A stretch of 56,823 nucleotides of DNA from Parafrankia elaeagni. GTDB lineage: Bacteria; Actinomycetota; Actinomycetes; Frankiales; Frankiaceae. The notes under the pieces are model-generated. The model searched no databases, was not told where the DNA came from, and worked only from the letters and a program-made list of their open reading frames with translations. Numbering within the stretch: position 1 is the stretch's first letter; every line of letters starts with the position of its first letter. The stretch spans positions 1 to 56,823 of the forward strand of contig NZ_KB893736.1 in NCBI RefSeq assembly GCF_000374165.1, read 5' to 3'. Positions 44,986-53,402 of this stretch are shown piece after piece. Made by a program: the position numbers and the translations under genes.

Positions 44986-46414
44986 GGCCGGACGGGCCGG
45001 GTGGGGCCGCCGTCCGCGCCGCGGGGAGCGGTGCGGCGAGCCCGGCGAGCCGGAGCAGCAGGTCCTTCACCTCGGTGGCGCGGATCGACTCAGTGCCGGC
45101 CTCCGGGTCGGAGCAGATCAGTACCGGAGCGTCGTCCGCCGAGGTGGGCAACCGGCCGTGGCTGCCCCGCACGCAGGACGGATCAAGCGGAACGACCTGC
45201 ATGCTGTAACGCAGGCCGAGCTTTCTGCGGGCCAGCGCGGCGCCGGCGCGCACCTTCGCCCACGGATCCGCGGGGTCGAAGAACAGCTCGGCCGGGTCGT
45301 AGCCGGGCTTGCGGTGGATCTCGACCGTGCGCGCGAAGTCCGGCGCCCGGGTGTCGTCCAGCCAGTAGTAGTAGGTGAACCAGGCATCCGGTTCGGCCAC
45401 CAGGACGAGTTCACCGGAGCGCGGATGGTCCAGCCCGTACCGGGCCTTGCCTCCACCGGCGTCGTCGAGGACCTCGTCCACCCCCGGCAGCCGGGCGCAC
45501 AGGTCCCGGACCCGGGCCAGCTCGTCGGGATGACGGACGTAGACGTGCGCGATCTGATGGTCGGCGACGGCGAACGCCCGCGACGCCCACGGGTCGAGCA
45601 GCTCCCACCCGTCCTGGACGTACACCTCCAGCAGCCCCGCCCGGCGCAGCGCCCGGTTGATGTCGACGGGACGGCGCACGGCCGTGATCCCGTACTCGCT
45701 CAGCACCACCGCCGTGGCCCCCCGCGCGCGGATGTCGTCGAGCAGCGGCCCCAGCACCTCGTCGACCTCGCGCGCGGCGACCGCGGCCCGCGGGTCGTCC
45801 GGGCCGTACCGCTGCAGGTCGTAGTCCAGGTGGGGCACGTAGACGAGCAGGCAGTCGGGTCGATGCCGGTCCAGGATCGCTCGCGCCGCGGCGGTGATCC
45901 ACCGTGACGAGGCGATCCCCGCGGTCGGCCCCCAGTACTGGAACAGCGGAAACGGCCCCAGCTCACCGGTGAGCTCGTCGTGCAGGTCGGCCGGACGGAC
46001 GTAGCAGTCCGGCGACTTGCGGCCGTCCGCGTGGTAGACCGGCCGGGGGGTGACGACGATGTCGGTGGCCGCTCCCATCGCGTACCACCAGCACACGTTC
46101 GCCACCCGCCACCCGGGGGCGCGGGTCCGGGCGGCGTCCCAGAGCTTCTCGCCGCCGACCAGCGCGTTGTGCTGACGCCACAGCATGGGCTCGCCCAGGC
46201 CGCGGAAGTACCAGCCGTTGCCGACGATGCCGTGCTCACGGGGAAGCGCACCGGTGAGCAGGGTCGCCTGGACCGAGCAGGTGACCGCGGGCAGCACCGG
46301 ATCCAGCCGGGCCCGGAACCCGCTGCCGGCCAGCCGGGAGAGGTTCGGCATGTGCCGCAGCAGTCGGGGGGTCAGGCCCACGACGTCCAGAACGACCACA
46401 GGTGTCGCACTCAT
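44978..46414 (-). CDS. eboF: EboF-like alkaline-phosphatase-superfamily protein
   Basis: The 478-residue protein belongs to the type I phosphodiesterase/nucleotide pyrophosphatase branch: VVLDVVGLTPRLLRHMPNL (metal Asp), PAVTCSVQATLLTGALPREHGI (nucleophile Thr), VPHLDYDLQRYGPD, VLSEYGITAV and VADHQIAHVYV. In ebo clusters this is EboF. Members of this superfamily hydrolyse phosphate mono- or diesters; no signal peptide is seen, so it may act in the cytoplasm. It begins 3 bases after EboE's stop and is the last of the tightly packed ebo genes. Naming rests on cluster context plus family. Confidence 0.8.
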   Translation of the reverse strand: MSATPVVVLDVVGLTPRLLRHMPNLSRLAGSGFRARLDPVLPAVTCSVQATLLTGALPREHGIVGNGWYFRGLGEPMLWRQHNALVGGEKLWDAARTRAPGWRVANVCWWYAMGAATDIVVTPRPVYHADGRKSPDCYVRPADLHDELTGELGPFPLFQYWGPTAGIASSRWITAAARAILDRHRPDCLLVYVPHLDYDLQRYGPDDPRAAVAAREVDEVLGPLLDDIRARGATAVVLSEYGITAVRRPVDINRALRRAGLLEVYVQDGWELLDPWASRAFAVADHQIAHVYVRHPDELARVRDLCARLPGVDEVLDDAGGGKARYGLDHPRSGELVLVAEPDAWFTYYYWLDDTRAPDFARTVEIHRKPGYDPAELFFDPADPWAKVRAGAALARRKLGLRYSMQVVPLDPSCVRGSHGRLPTSADDAPVLICSDPEAGTESIRATEVKDLLLRLAGLAAPLPAARTAAPPGPSGPR

Positions 46415-46417
46415 CGG

Positions 46418-47719
46418 TCAGCTCCTCACCGACGTCGCGGGGGCGGCGAGGCCGGCCTGACCGAGGCCGGCCTGACCGGCGCCACCCGGAGCGGCACTGC
46501 CCGGAGCGACGCTGCCCGGAGCGACCGCGCTCAGGCCGACGGCGGTCAGGTGGCGCCGGGCCCAGTCGAGTTCGGCGGCGATCCCGGCGACCAGACCCGC
46601 GTCGTCGGTGGGACGCTGCCCGGCGGGGAGCACGTCCCAGGTGTAGGTCTCCACCTCGAGGTGATCGGTCCGGGCCGAGCTGTCGCCGAACAGCCGGGTC
46701 AGCGTGTCCACCAGCACCGGGCTGGTGCTCGCGAGCGGCGCCGGCGGCCGGGCGTGGAGCGGCAGGTGGAAGTGGACCCGCCAGGGTGCGTCGGTGCGCA
46801 GCGCCCGGGGGCCGTGCAGCGCCTCGGCCAGATCGTCGACGCCGACCGCGACGCCCGCTCCACCCCCACCGCCACCGTCATCCCCGCCCGGGGGCGAGAC
46901 CCGGGTCTGGTGCAGGAAACGCGGCTCGACGAACCGCTCCAACCGGGTCCGGCTGGCCGGATCCGCGGGGTCGGCCACGTGCAGCGCGCAGGACGCCTGC
47001 GCCTTGACGATCGGCAGCCCGGCGGCCTCGAGCCGGGCCAGCGCCGTCGCCGGGTCCTCGAACGCGACGGCCAGGTGGCAGATGTCGAGGCAGACCCCGA
47101 TGCGGTCGGTGTCCACCGAGGCCAGGTGCACGACCGCGTCGTTGATCGTCTCCGCGACGCAGCCCGGTTCGGGTTCCAGCCCCACCCGGATCACCCGGCC
47201 GGTCGTGGCCTCCAGCCGTTCCAGGTGCTCCGCCAGCTCGGCCAGGTGCCGCCGGGCGGCGTCGCCCCGGGCCGGCGTCCAGCCGGAGCCCCACCCCAGG
47301 GGCAGGGTGGAGATACTGCCCCGGGCCTCGTCGGGCAGCAGGTCGGCGAGCACCTCGGCGACGTCGGTGGTGTAGTCGAGCCGGGACCGCTCGGTCCAGT
47401 CCGGTGCGTACACGGCGTGCCCGACGACCGGGGCGTGGAAGCCCCGGTAGGGGAACGCGTTGACGGTCACGACCTCCAGCCCCCGGGCCTGCAGCTCGGC
47501 GCGCAGCCGCCGGCGCGCAGCCCCGTCCCGGGCGAGGCCGGCGGCGGTGTCGCGGGCGAGCCAGAGACCCACGCCGAGCAGGTCGACGCCGAGCCGGCGG
47601 CGCACCGGTTCGGCGAAGCGGGCCAGCTGCCCCACCACGCCGTCGACGTCCTCCGCGGGGTGCACGTTGGTGCAGTAGGCGAGGTGGACGGTGGTGCCGT
47701 CCGCATGACTCAGCCTCAT
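46418..47719 (-). CDS. eboE: EboE-like metabolite traffic protein
   Basis: The 433-residue protein starts MRLSHADG...YCTNVHPAEDVDGVVGQL, the characteristic EboE opening, and continues as a TIM-barrel with VNAFPYRGFH, GLEPEPGCVAETI, IGVCLDICHLAVAFED and HFHLPLHA. The C-terminus has Ala/Gly/Pro repeats (APGSVAPGSAAPGG, GQAGLGQAGL). EboE is a conserved, unavoidable marker of ebo clusters; in cyanobacteria these are needed to move the scytonemin precursor to the periplasm. A GGGGG(A/V) stretch lies in a loop (near 46860). Seven bases separate it from EboB. Confidence 0.87.
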   Translation of the reverse strand: MRLSHADGTTVHLAYCTNVHPAEDVDGVVGQLARFAEPVRRRLGVDLLGVGLWLARDTAAGLARDGAARRRLRAELQARGLEVVTVNAFPYRGFHAPVVGHAVYAPDWTERSRLDYTTDVAEVLADLLPDEARGSISTLPLGWGSGWTPARGDAARRHLAELAEHLERLEATTGRVIRVGLEPEPGCVAETINDAVVHLASVDTDRIGVCLDICHLAVAFEDPATALARLEAAGLPIVKAQASCALHVADPADPASRTRLERFVEPRFLHQTRVSPPGGDDGGGGGGAGVAVGVDDLAEALHGPRALRTDAPWRVHFHLPLHARPPAPLASTSPVLVDTLTRLFGDSSARTDHLEVETYTWDVLPAGQRPTDDAGLVAGIAAELDWARRHLTAVGLSAVAPGSVAPGSAAPGGAGQAGLGQAGLAAPATSVRS

Positions 47720-47725
47720 CGCCGG

Positions 47726-48649
47726 TCAGCTTTCCGGCCGGGTGCCGCGCAGCACCGAGTTGCCCGCGAAGGTCGCCGTGGGCTCCACCGGCACGACGCC
47801 CCCGACGCCCCCGACGCCTCCGACGCCTCCGACGTCTCCGGTGCCCCCGATGTCGTCGCCGACGTCCAGCCGCCCGCTCTGCGCGAAGAAGGCGACCGGG
47901 TTACGCCACAGCACCGTGTCGACGTCGTCGTCGGTGAAACCGGCGGCGAGCATCGCCTGCCCGGTCCGGTGGGTCCGTAACGGATCGCTGCGGCCCCAGT
48001 CGGCGGCCGAGTTGACCAGCACGGATCTGGTGCCGTACTCCCGCAGGATCGCCACCATCCGGTCGGGGTCCATCTTGGTGTCCGGGTAGATGGAGAACCC
48101 CATCCAGCAGCCGGAGTCGGCGACCAGCCCGACGGTCACCTCGTTGAGGTGGTCGACGATCACCCGGTACGGGGGGATGCCGGACTCCCGGATCACGTCG
48201 AGGGTACGGCGGGTTCCGCTGATCTTGTCGCGGTGCGGGGTGTGCACCAGCACCGGCAGGTCGTGCTCGACGGCCAGTTCGAGCTGGCGGGCGAAGGCCT
48301 CGTCCTCCTCGGGCGTCATGGAGTCGTAGCCGACCTCGCCCACCGCCACCACGCCGTCCTTGACCAGGTAGCGCGGCAGCTCGTCGAGCACCTCCACGCA
48401 GCGCGGGTCGTTGGCCTCCTTCGGGTTGAGCGCGATCGCGCAGTGGTGGCGGATGCCGAACTGGGCGGCGCGAAACGGCTCCCAGCCGATCAGGGCGTCG
48501 AAGTAGTCGACGAACGACCCGACGCTGGTACGCGGCTGGCCGAGCCAGAAGGCGGGTTCGACGACGGCGCGCACGCCGGCCGCGTACATCTGCTCGTAGT
48601 CACCGGTGGTGCGGGAGGTCATGTGGATGTGGGGGTCGAAGATGCGCAT
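47726..48649 (-). CDS. eboB: EboB-like TatD-family metal-dependent hydrolase
   Basis: The 307-residue protein has the amidohydrolase/TatD signs: DPHIHM with the metal-binding HxH (residues 7 and 9), GEVGYD, VHTPHRDK, VDHLNE and a late NSAADWG. It is the EboB gene of ebo clusters. A loop near the C-terminus, GGVGGVGGVGGV, is encoded by a 9-base tandem repeat (about 47800-47840) that is likely variable in length. The start is the ATG at 48649, 12 bases after the EboA stop. Substrate unknown. Confidence 0.88.
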   Translation of the reverse strand: MRIFDPHIHMTSRTTGDYEQMYAAGVRAVVEPAFWLGQPRTSVGSFVDYFDALIGWEPFRAAQFGIRHHCAIALNPKEANDPRCVEVLDELPRYLVKDGVVAVGEVGYDSMTPEEDEAFARQLELAVEHDLPVLVHTPHRDKISGTRRTLDVIRESGIPPYRVIVDHLNEVTVGLVADSGCWMGFSIYPDTKMDPDRMVAILREYGTRSVLVNSAADWGRSDPLRTHRTGQAMLAAGFTDDDVDTVLWRNPVAFFAQSGRLDVGDDIGGTGDVGGVGGVGGVGGVVPVEPTATFAGNSVLRGTRPES

Positions 48650-48661
48650 CGGATCTCCTGG

Positions 48662-49426
48662 TCACCAGAGAGGACGGGCGTTGGCTAATCGGCCCAGCAG
48701 CACCTGTGCGTCGGCGGGCAGCCGGCGGCCGGCGGCCGCGCGCTCGGCGGCGAGGTCACCGAGCATCCGGCCGAGTTCGGCGTCGGCCCGCCGTTCGAGG
48801 TCCGCCACCACGGTCAGATCCACCTCGAGGAAGACGCACTTGAGCACGCCGTGACGCCATGCCTGGTCGTCGAGATGACGGGCCGCGTAGGGCCCGAGCG
48901 CCGCCGCGACGAGCCGGGAGTCGTTCGTGCGCAGCGCGTCCCGGGTGATCACGAGGGCTGCGTCCCCGAGGTTCAGCAGCGGCAGCGCCCGCAGCACGCC
49001 TCGTTTCTCCGCCGCGTCGCCGCGCTGGTAGATCCGCGTGACCGCCGCGACCCTCGGCTCGGTCGCGGTCGGCAGGGCCGCGAGCAGGACGGTGCGGGCG
49101 GCGTCCTGGACCTGCCAGCCGTCCAGGTCAGTGCGGGGCACAGGCGTGTCGGACGTGGGCGTGTCGGACGTGGGCGTGTCGGGCACGCCCCGCTGCCCCG
49201 CGCGGCCGGGGGTGAGCGGCTTACGACCGCACCAACGGCCGGCCTGGGGAAACAGGCTGGTCAGCGTGTCCGGATCAGCGGCGACGGCCGCCGTCGCGGC
49301 GGCCAGCCACCGGGTGGCATGGGGGTCCAGCCGGGGCGCCAGGACCCGACACAGATCGTCCAGCCCGTCGGGTTGGCCAACGTCAGGTTGGTCAACGGGG
49401 TGGAGCTGGTCGAGTTCGATCTCCAT
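48662..49426 (-). CDS. eboA: EboA-like helical-repeat protein
   Basis: The ATG at 49426 follows a perfect AGGAGGTG ribosome-binding site and gives 254 residues. The sequence is all-helical, with LLAALPTATEPRVAAVTRIYQRGDAAEKRGVLRALPLL, as in HEAT-like repeats, and matches EboA of ebo clusters. A linker SDTPTSDTPTSDTPV is encoded by a 15-base tandem repeat (near 49140-49185). It starts 4 bases after the isomerase stop. Its molecular role in trafficking is not known; protein binding is likely. Confidence 0.8.
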   Translation of the reverse strand: MEIELDQLHPVDQPDVGQPDGLDDLCRVLAPRLDPHATRWLAAATAAVAADPDTLTSLFPQAGRWCGRKPLTPGRAGQRGVPDTPTSDTPTSDTPVPRTDLDGWQVQDAARTVLLAALPTATEPRVAAVTRIYQRGDAAEKRGVLRALPLLNLGDAALVITRDALRTNDSRLVAAALGPYAARHLDDQAWRHGVLKCVFLEVDLTVVADLERRADAELGRMLGDLAAERAAAGRRLPADAQVLLGRLANARPLW

Positions 49427-49430
49427 GGAG

Positions 49431-50345
49431 TCACACCTCCTGCTGGCCGGGCCAGCTCCCGTCCGCGGTGCCGGTCCGGCGGCCGGCGGTGGGGACCACC
49501 GTCGGCCGCCGGACCGCCGCGGCGCGCAGAAACTCGATCGACCGCCGGGCCACGTCGGGGGCGGCATGACTGTGCCGTGGCAGCTCGACGGCGACGAGAC
49601 CCCGGTAACCGGTCTGTGCCAGCGCGGCCAGTACCGGCGGAAAATCGATCTCTCCGGCCCCGAACTCGAGATGGGTGTGGTCGCCCCGGCACATGTCGTC
49701 GATCTGGACATTGCGCAGGTGGGGACCGGCCCGGTGGACGCAGTCGGGCACCGGGTCCGGTTCGAGGCACCGGACGTGCCCGATGTCGAGCGTCAGGCCG
49801 AACAGCGGCGGCGCGCCCAGCTGGGCGCGGAGCCGCTCGAAACCGGCCACGTCCTCGACGAGCATCCCCGGCTCGGGTTCGAAACCGAGCGGCATGCCGC
49901 ACCGGTCGGCGTGGGCGGTCACGGTGGAACAGCCGGCCACCAGCCGCTCCCAGGCCGCCCCGGGGTCGACCTCGGGCCGGCGCACACCGCTCCAGAACGA
50001 CACGGCCTCGGCCCCGAGGTCGGCGGCGACGTCGACGGCAAGACACAGGAACTCGGTCCGGCGGGCCCGGCCGATCTCCGCGACCAGCGTCGGCTCGTGT
50101 TTGCGCCGCGGGTCGAGCAGGTAGCGGGCACCGGTCTCGACGACCACCGCGAGACCGAGGTCGGCGAGCCGGGCCGCGACCGTGGCTGTCCGGCGGGTCA
50201 GCCCGGGTTCGAACGGGTCGAGGTGCGCGTGGTCCAGGGTGAGGGCGACCCCGTCATAGCCGAGGTCCGCGATGATCGCGAGTGCGTCCTGGAGCCGGTG
50301 GTTGGTGAAGCCGTTGGTGCCGTAGCCGAAGCGCAGGGCGCTCAT
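49431..50345 (-). CDS. Sugar phosphate isomerase/epimerase in the ebo cluster
   Basis: The 304-residue TIM barrel carries FGYGTNGFTNH, IIADLGYDGVALTLDHAHL, LGFEPEPGMLVEDVAG, FGLTLDIGHVRCLE (metal His), VQIDDMCRGDHTHLEFG and AVELPRHSH (metal Glu/His). It overlaps the UbiA gene's stop as ATGA, so the two are cotranslated. This is the third such barrel in 16 kb. In ebo-type clusters a xylose-isomerase-like barrel is a regular member. Acts probably on a sugar or cyclitol phosphate intermediate. Confidence 0.85.
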   Translation of the reverse strand: MSALRFGYGTNGFTNHRLQDALAIIADLGYDGVALTLDHAHLDPFEPGLTRRTATVAARLADLGLAVVVETGARYLLDPRRKHEPTLVAEIGRARRTEFLCLAVDVAADLGAEAVSFWSGVRRPEVDPGAAWERLVAGCSTVTAHADRCGMPLGFEPEPGMLVEDVAGFERLRAQLGAPPLFGLTLDIGHVRCLEPDPVPDCVHRAGPHLRNVQIDDMCRGDHTHLEFGAGEIDFPPVLAALAQTGYRGLVAVELPRHSHAAPDVARRSIEFLRAAAVRRPTVVPTAGRRTGTADGSWPGQQEV

Positions 50346-51412
50346 GTGGGGGACACCCGCCGCGCCAGCAGCCGGCTCAGCGGGTAGGACGCCATCACCG
50401 CCGCCGCGGCGACGGGCGCGCCCGACCGGGCGATCAGTGCCGCCTGCAGGGGGATGAGGCCGAGGATTCCGCCGCCCACCGCGCCGCGGATGCGCCCCGC
50501 GGTGGGTTCACGGACGGCCTTGACCTGCGCCGTTCCCACGGTCGCGGCGTAGCCGGCGGCGTACGCCAGACCCGCCAGTCTCGCCAGTCTCTCCAGCCCG
50601 TCCGAACGGTCTCCCGGCTCGCGGCCCGGCTCGCCTCGACGAAGGCCGGCGAGTGCGGCGGAGCCGGCCGGACCCGCGGGGCCGGGGTGGGCGGCGGGTG
50701 CGGCGACGAGGACGGCGGTGACGGCGCCGGTGATGCCCAGCGCCAGCACGGGCACGGAACGTCTCGCCCCGGTGACCTCCCCGCGCGAGAGCACCGTCGT
50801 GGCGAACGTGTGGGCGCTGACGGCCAGGGCGCCGCGTGCTCCCGCCCGGATCGGACCCCCGCCGGCCGCGACGGGGACGGTGGCGGTAGCGCCGAGCAGG
50901 ACGTCGAGCCCGCGGGCCGCGGCCATCGCCGGCGGGCCGGCCGCAGTGTTCTTCAACGCCAGGTCGTAGGCCCACACCACCCCGGCGAGCGGCAGCGCGG
51001 TCCGCAGCGCCGGCCGTCCGCCGGTGGCGCCGGCCAGGGCCAGCCCGGCGGCGGTGAGACCGGTCGCGAGCCCCAGCGCGAAACCCGCGGACGCCCGGCC
51101 GGAGGGAAGGGGACGCTCCGGCCGCTCGACGCGGTCCAGCTCCCGGTCGGCATAGTCGTTGAGCGCCATCCCGGCCCAGTACAGGCAGACCGAGCTGGCG
51201 GCGAGCCCGACGGTACGCGCCGGCCGGGCCGGCCAGCCGGGCCGTGCGCCCGCCCCGGCCACCCGGAACGCCCCGGCCACCCGGAACGCCCCGTCGGCCC
51301 GGAACGCCCCGTCGGCCCGACACGCCGCGCCGACGAGGACGTCGCCCGGCACGGTCAGCGCCGCCGGGGCACGCACCAGCTCGGCCAGGACCGCGGCGGT
51401 GGGGACGGGCAT
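50342..51412 (-). CDS. eboC: EboC-like UbiA-family prenyltransferase
   Basis: From the ATG at 51412 (TGATG overlap with the upstream gene) 356 residues make a membrane protein of about eight helices. The first Asp-rich motif NDYADRELDRVERPERPL binds prenyl diphosphate-Mg. The second, DLALKNTAAG, is the reduced form seen in EboC-type proteins. The N-terminal loop contains ADGAFRADGAFRVAGAFR, encoded by an 18-base tandem repeat (51253-51320). It would transfer a prenyl group to a small acceptor; with the inositol-phosphate synthase next to it, a cyclitol acceptor is possible. Confidence 0.83.
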   Translation of the reverse strand: MPVPTAAVLAELVRAPAALTVPGDVLVGAACRADGAFRADGAFRVAGAFRVAGAGARPGWPARPARTVGLAASSVCLYWAGMALNDYADRELDRVERPERPLPSGRASAGFALGLATGLTAAGLALAGATGGRPALRTALPLAGVVWAYDLALKNTAAGPPAMAAARGLDVLLGATATVPVAAGGGPIRAGARGALAVSAHTFATTVLSRGEVTGARRSVPVLALGITGAVTAVLVAAPAAHPGPAGPAGSAALAGLRRGEPGREPGDRSDGLERLARLAGLAYAAGYAATVGTAQVKAVREPTAGRIRGAVGGGILGLIPLQAALIARSGAPVAAAAVMASYPLSRLLARRVSPT

Positions 51413-52680
51413 CAGGCCGCCCCTGCCGGTCCGCCCAGCGCGCAGGCCCAGTCCCGCAGGATGCGGTACTGCTCGGGAAGCCGGTACTCCGTCGTCCCGA
51501 GCGGATCCTTGAAGTAGTACCCCAGCGCGCCCAGCGGGCCGCTGCATCCGGCCTCGTGCGCGTGGGCGGCGAACCGGGCGAGGTCGAGCACCAGCGGGGC
51601 GGCCAGCGCCGAGTCGCAGCCCTGCCAGGTGACCTGCATCGTCATCCGCACACCGAGGAAGCCCTCGAACAGCACGTGGTCCCAGGCTGTCTTCCAGTCG
51701 CCCAGCGCCGGTACGTAGTCGATGCGGGTGTCGCCGTCGGTGCGGTGCCCGAGCATCCCCCGCAGTCCCTGCCCCTTGGAGGTGGTCTTGCTCGCCGCGG
51801 CCAGTGGATCGGCGAGAGTCGCGCCGTCGCCGCCACCGAGCAGGTTGGTGCCTGACCAGGCCAGGACCCGCAACGCCCGTCCGGTGAACATCGGCGCCAG
51901 CGCGCTGCGTAAGAGGGTCTCCCCGGTCTTGCCGTCGCTGCCCGCGTACGGCAGTGCCCGCTCCCGCGCCAGCAGGCCCAGTGCCGGCAGCCGCATCCCG
52001 GTGGAGGGCGTGAAGTCGACGAACGGGCAGCCGGCCTGGATCGCCGCGTACGCGTAGAGGGAGCTCGGCGGAAGTACGTCGCGGCCGCCGCGGAGCGCGC
52101 GTCCAAGCGCCACCGGGTCCTGGTGTTCCGGGCCGGCGGCGAACCGCGGCTCGGTCGACGACACGTTGACCACGACGACCCGCCGCAGCTCGTGACGGTC
52201 CCGGAAGGAGCTGATGTCGTCGGCCAGCCGCCGCGCCGCGGTGGCCTGGTCCTCGTGCTCCCGCAGGGGCCCACCGGCGCCGTCGCGTATCTCGGTGTCC
52301 GCGGCGGCCAGCTCGTCCTCGACGAGGCTGACGAGACGGGCCGGGACGACGCCGGCCTGGGCCAGCTCGGCGGCCCGCTTCGGCAGGGGTGTCGACGCCA
52401 CGTCGTGGCCACCGAAGACGAGGTCGTCGAGGCTCGGCAGACCGACCCCGGCGAACTCGGCCGTCTCACCGACCATGCCGACCGGCGGAACGAGCCGAAC
52501 GCGCATCGCGGACGCGCCGGTGACCACGGTTGTCGCGACAGAGCCGCGGGCTCCCACCAGCCACACACCCACCCGTGGGCGTGGCCCCGGTCCGGTGGCG
52601 CCCGGTCCGGTGGCGCCCGGTCCGGTGGCGCCGGTCGGCCTGCTGTCGGCGGGCTCGGCCTTCACCTGGGTTGGGTCCAT
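51412..52680 (-). CDS. Divergent myo-inositol-phosphate synthase heading the ebo cluster
   Basis: The ATG at 52680 (AGGG upstream) gives 422 residues, longer than common actinobacterial forms of about 360 because of an N-terminal Pro/Thr/Gly tail with GATGPGATGPGATGPG (tandem 15-base repeat near 52590-52630). The Rossmann part is GVWLVGARGSVATTVVTG. Synthase marks are GSDGKTGETLLRSALAPMF, LAWSGTNLLGGGDGATL, SKTTSKGQ and WQGCDSALAAPLVLDLARFA. The family turns glucose 6-phosphate into inositol 3-phosphate with NAD. Because it is divergent, the substrate may differ. It leads a run of overlapping genes, taking the place that EboD (a sugar phosphate cyclase) holds in other clusters. Confidence 0.8.
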   Translation of the reverse strand: MDPTQVKAEPADSRPTGATGPGATGPGATGPGPRPRVGVWLVGARGSVATTVVTGASAMRVRLVPPVGMVGETAEFAGVGLPSLDDLVFGGHDVASTPLPKRAAELAQAGVVPARLVSLVEDELAAADTEIRDGAGGPLREHEDQATAARRLADDISSFRDRHELRRVVVVNVSSTEPRFAAGPEHQDPVALGRALRGGRDVLPPSSLYAYAAIQAGCPFVDFTPSTGMRLPALGLLARERALPYAGSDGKTGETLLRSALAPMFTGRALRVLAWSGTNLLGGGDGATLADPLAAASKTTSKGQGLRGMLGHRTDGDTRIDYVPALGDWKTAWDHVLFEGFLGVRMTMQVTWQGCDSALAAPLVLDLARFAAHAHEAGCSGPLGALGYYFKDPLGTTEYRLPEQYRILRDWACALGGPAGAA

Positions 52681-53006
52681 ACCGTCATCCCTGATCTCCT
52701 CGGAGGAGGCGTGAGGACCGGGCGAGGCATGCGAGCTCCCCTCGGCCCGACCACCGACCCGAGCCACCGGTTCGACTTCAGTCGCGATGTTGCGCGAATC
52801 CGTCTTACACGGCGACTCTTTTCTTAGATCTTGCTCTAGTTTCGCCGGAGAGAAGGCAAAAGTCGAGACATCGTCAGACCTCCCGCCTGTCGGAGGCAGC
52901 CGACGGCCGCGTCGACCCGCCGGTCCGAAAGCTCCCCGGCAGGCGTCCACGGACGGACCACCGCGGCCGAGTCCGGCAGACCGGTCCTGTCTGCGAGGAT
53001 CGAAGT
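52681..53006. other. Divergent promoter region of the ebo cluster and mntA
   Basis: No protein-like frame is seen. The part near 52785-52865 is AT-rich (tcttttcttagatcttgctc) and should include the minus-strand promoter of the inositol-phosphate synthase and perhaps the plus-strand promoter of mntA. No clear hexamer pair. Confidence 0.4.
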
Positions 53007-53399
53007 ATGGACGAGACGCACGCGGCCGCGACGCGGCGCGACGCCGTCACCGCGCTGCGCCAGGCGGGCGCCCGATTCGCCTACCTGCACGGCAGTCGCG
53101 CCACCGGGCAGCAGCGAGCGGAGTCGGATATCGACGTCGCCGCCTACTTCGGCGGGCCGCGGCCTCCCAGCTCCTTCGACATCCTCCTGCCAGCCGGCGT
53201 CGATCTCCTGGTCCTCGACCACGCGCCACTCGAACTCGCCGGCAGGGTCGCGGTCGGCGGTCAGCTCCTCTTCGAGGATGACCGGGTCGCCCGGGTGCAC
53301 TGGGAGGCGATGACCAGAAAGATCTATTTCGACGAGCTCCCGCGGATCACCCGTGCCCATCGCGAGTTTGCCGCCGCGCTGCTCGCCGGGGAGATCTAG
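53007..53399 (+). CDS. mntA: MntA-like nucleotidyltransferase antitoxin
   Basis: The 130-residue protein has the minimal nucleotidyltransferase motif Gly29-Ser30, ten residues, Asp41-x-Asp43 (LHGSRATGQQRAESDID) and a third acidic position in VDLLVLD. MntA adds AMP units to a tyrosine of the partner HepT and so silences it. The ATG at 53007 is a sound start. The gene ends 3 bases before hepT. Key residues are intact. Confidence 0.9.
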   Translation: MDETHAAATRRDAVTALRQAGARFAYLHGSRATGQQRAESDIDVAAYFGGPRPPSSFDILLPAGVDLLVLDHAPLELAGRVAVGGQLLFEDDRVARVHWEAMTRKIYFDELPRITRAHREFAAALLAGEI

Positions 53400-53402
53400 C
53401 CG

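Noticed and set aside
45980-47980. 666-residue open frame on the plus strand
   Set aside because: It is antisense to the EboF, EboE and EboB genes; no motifs.
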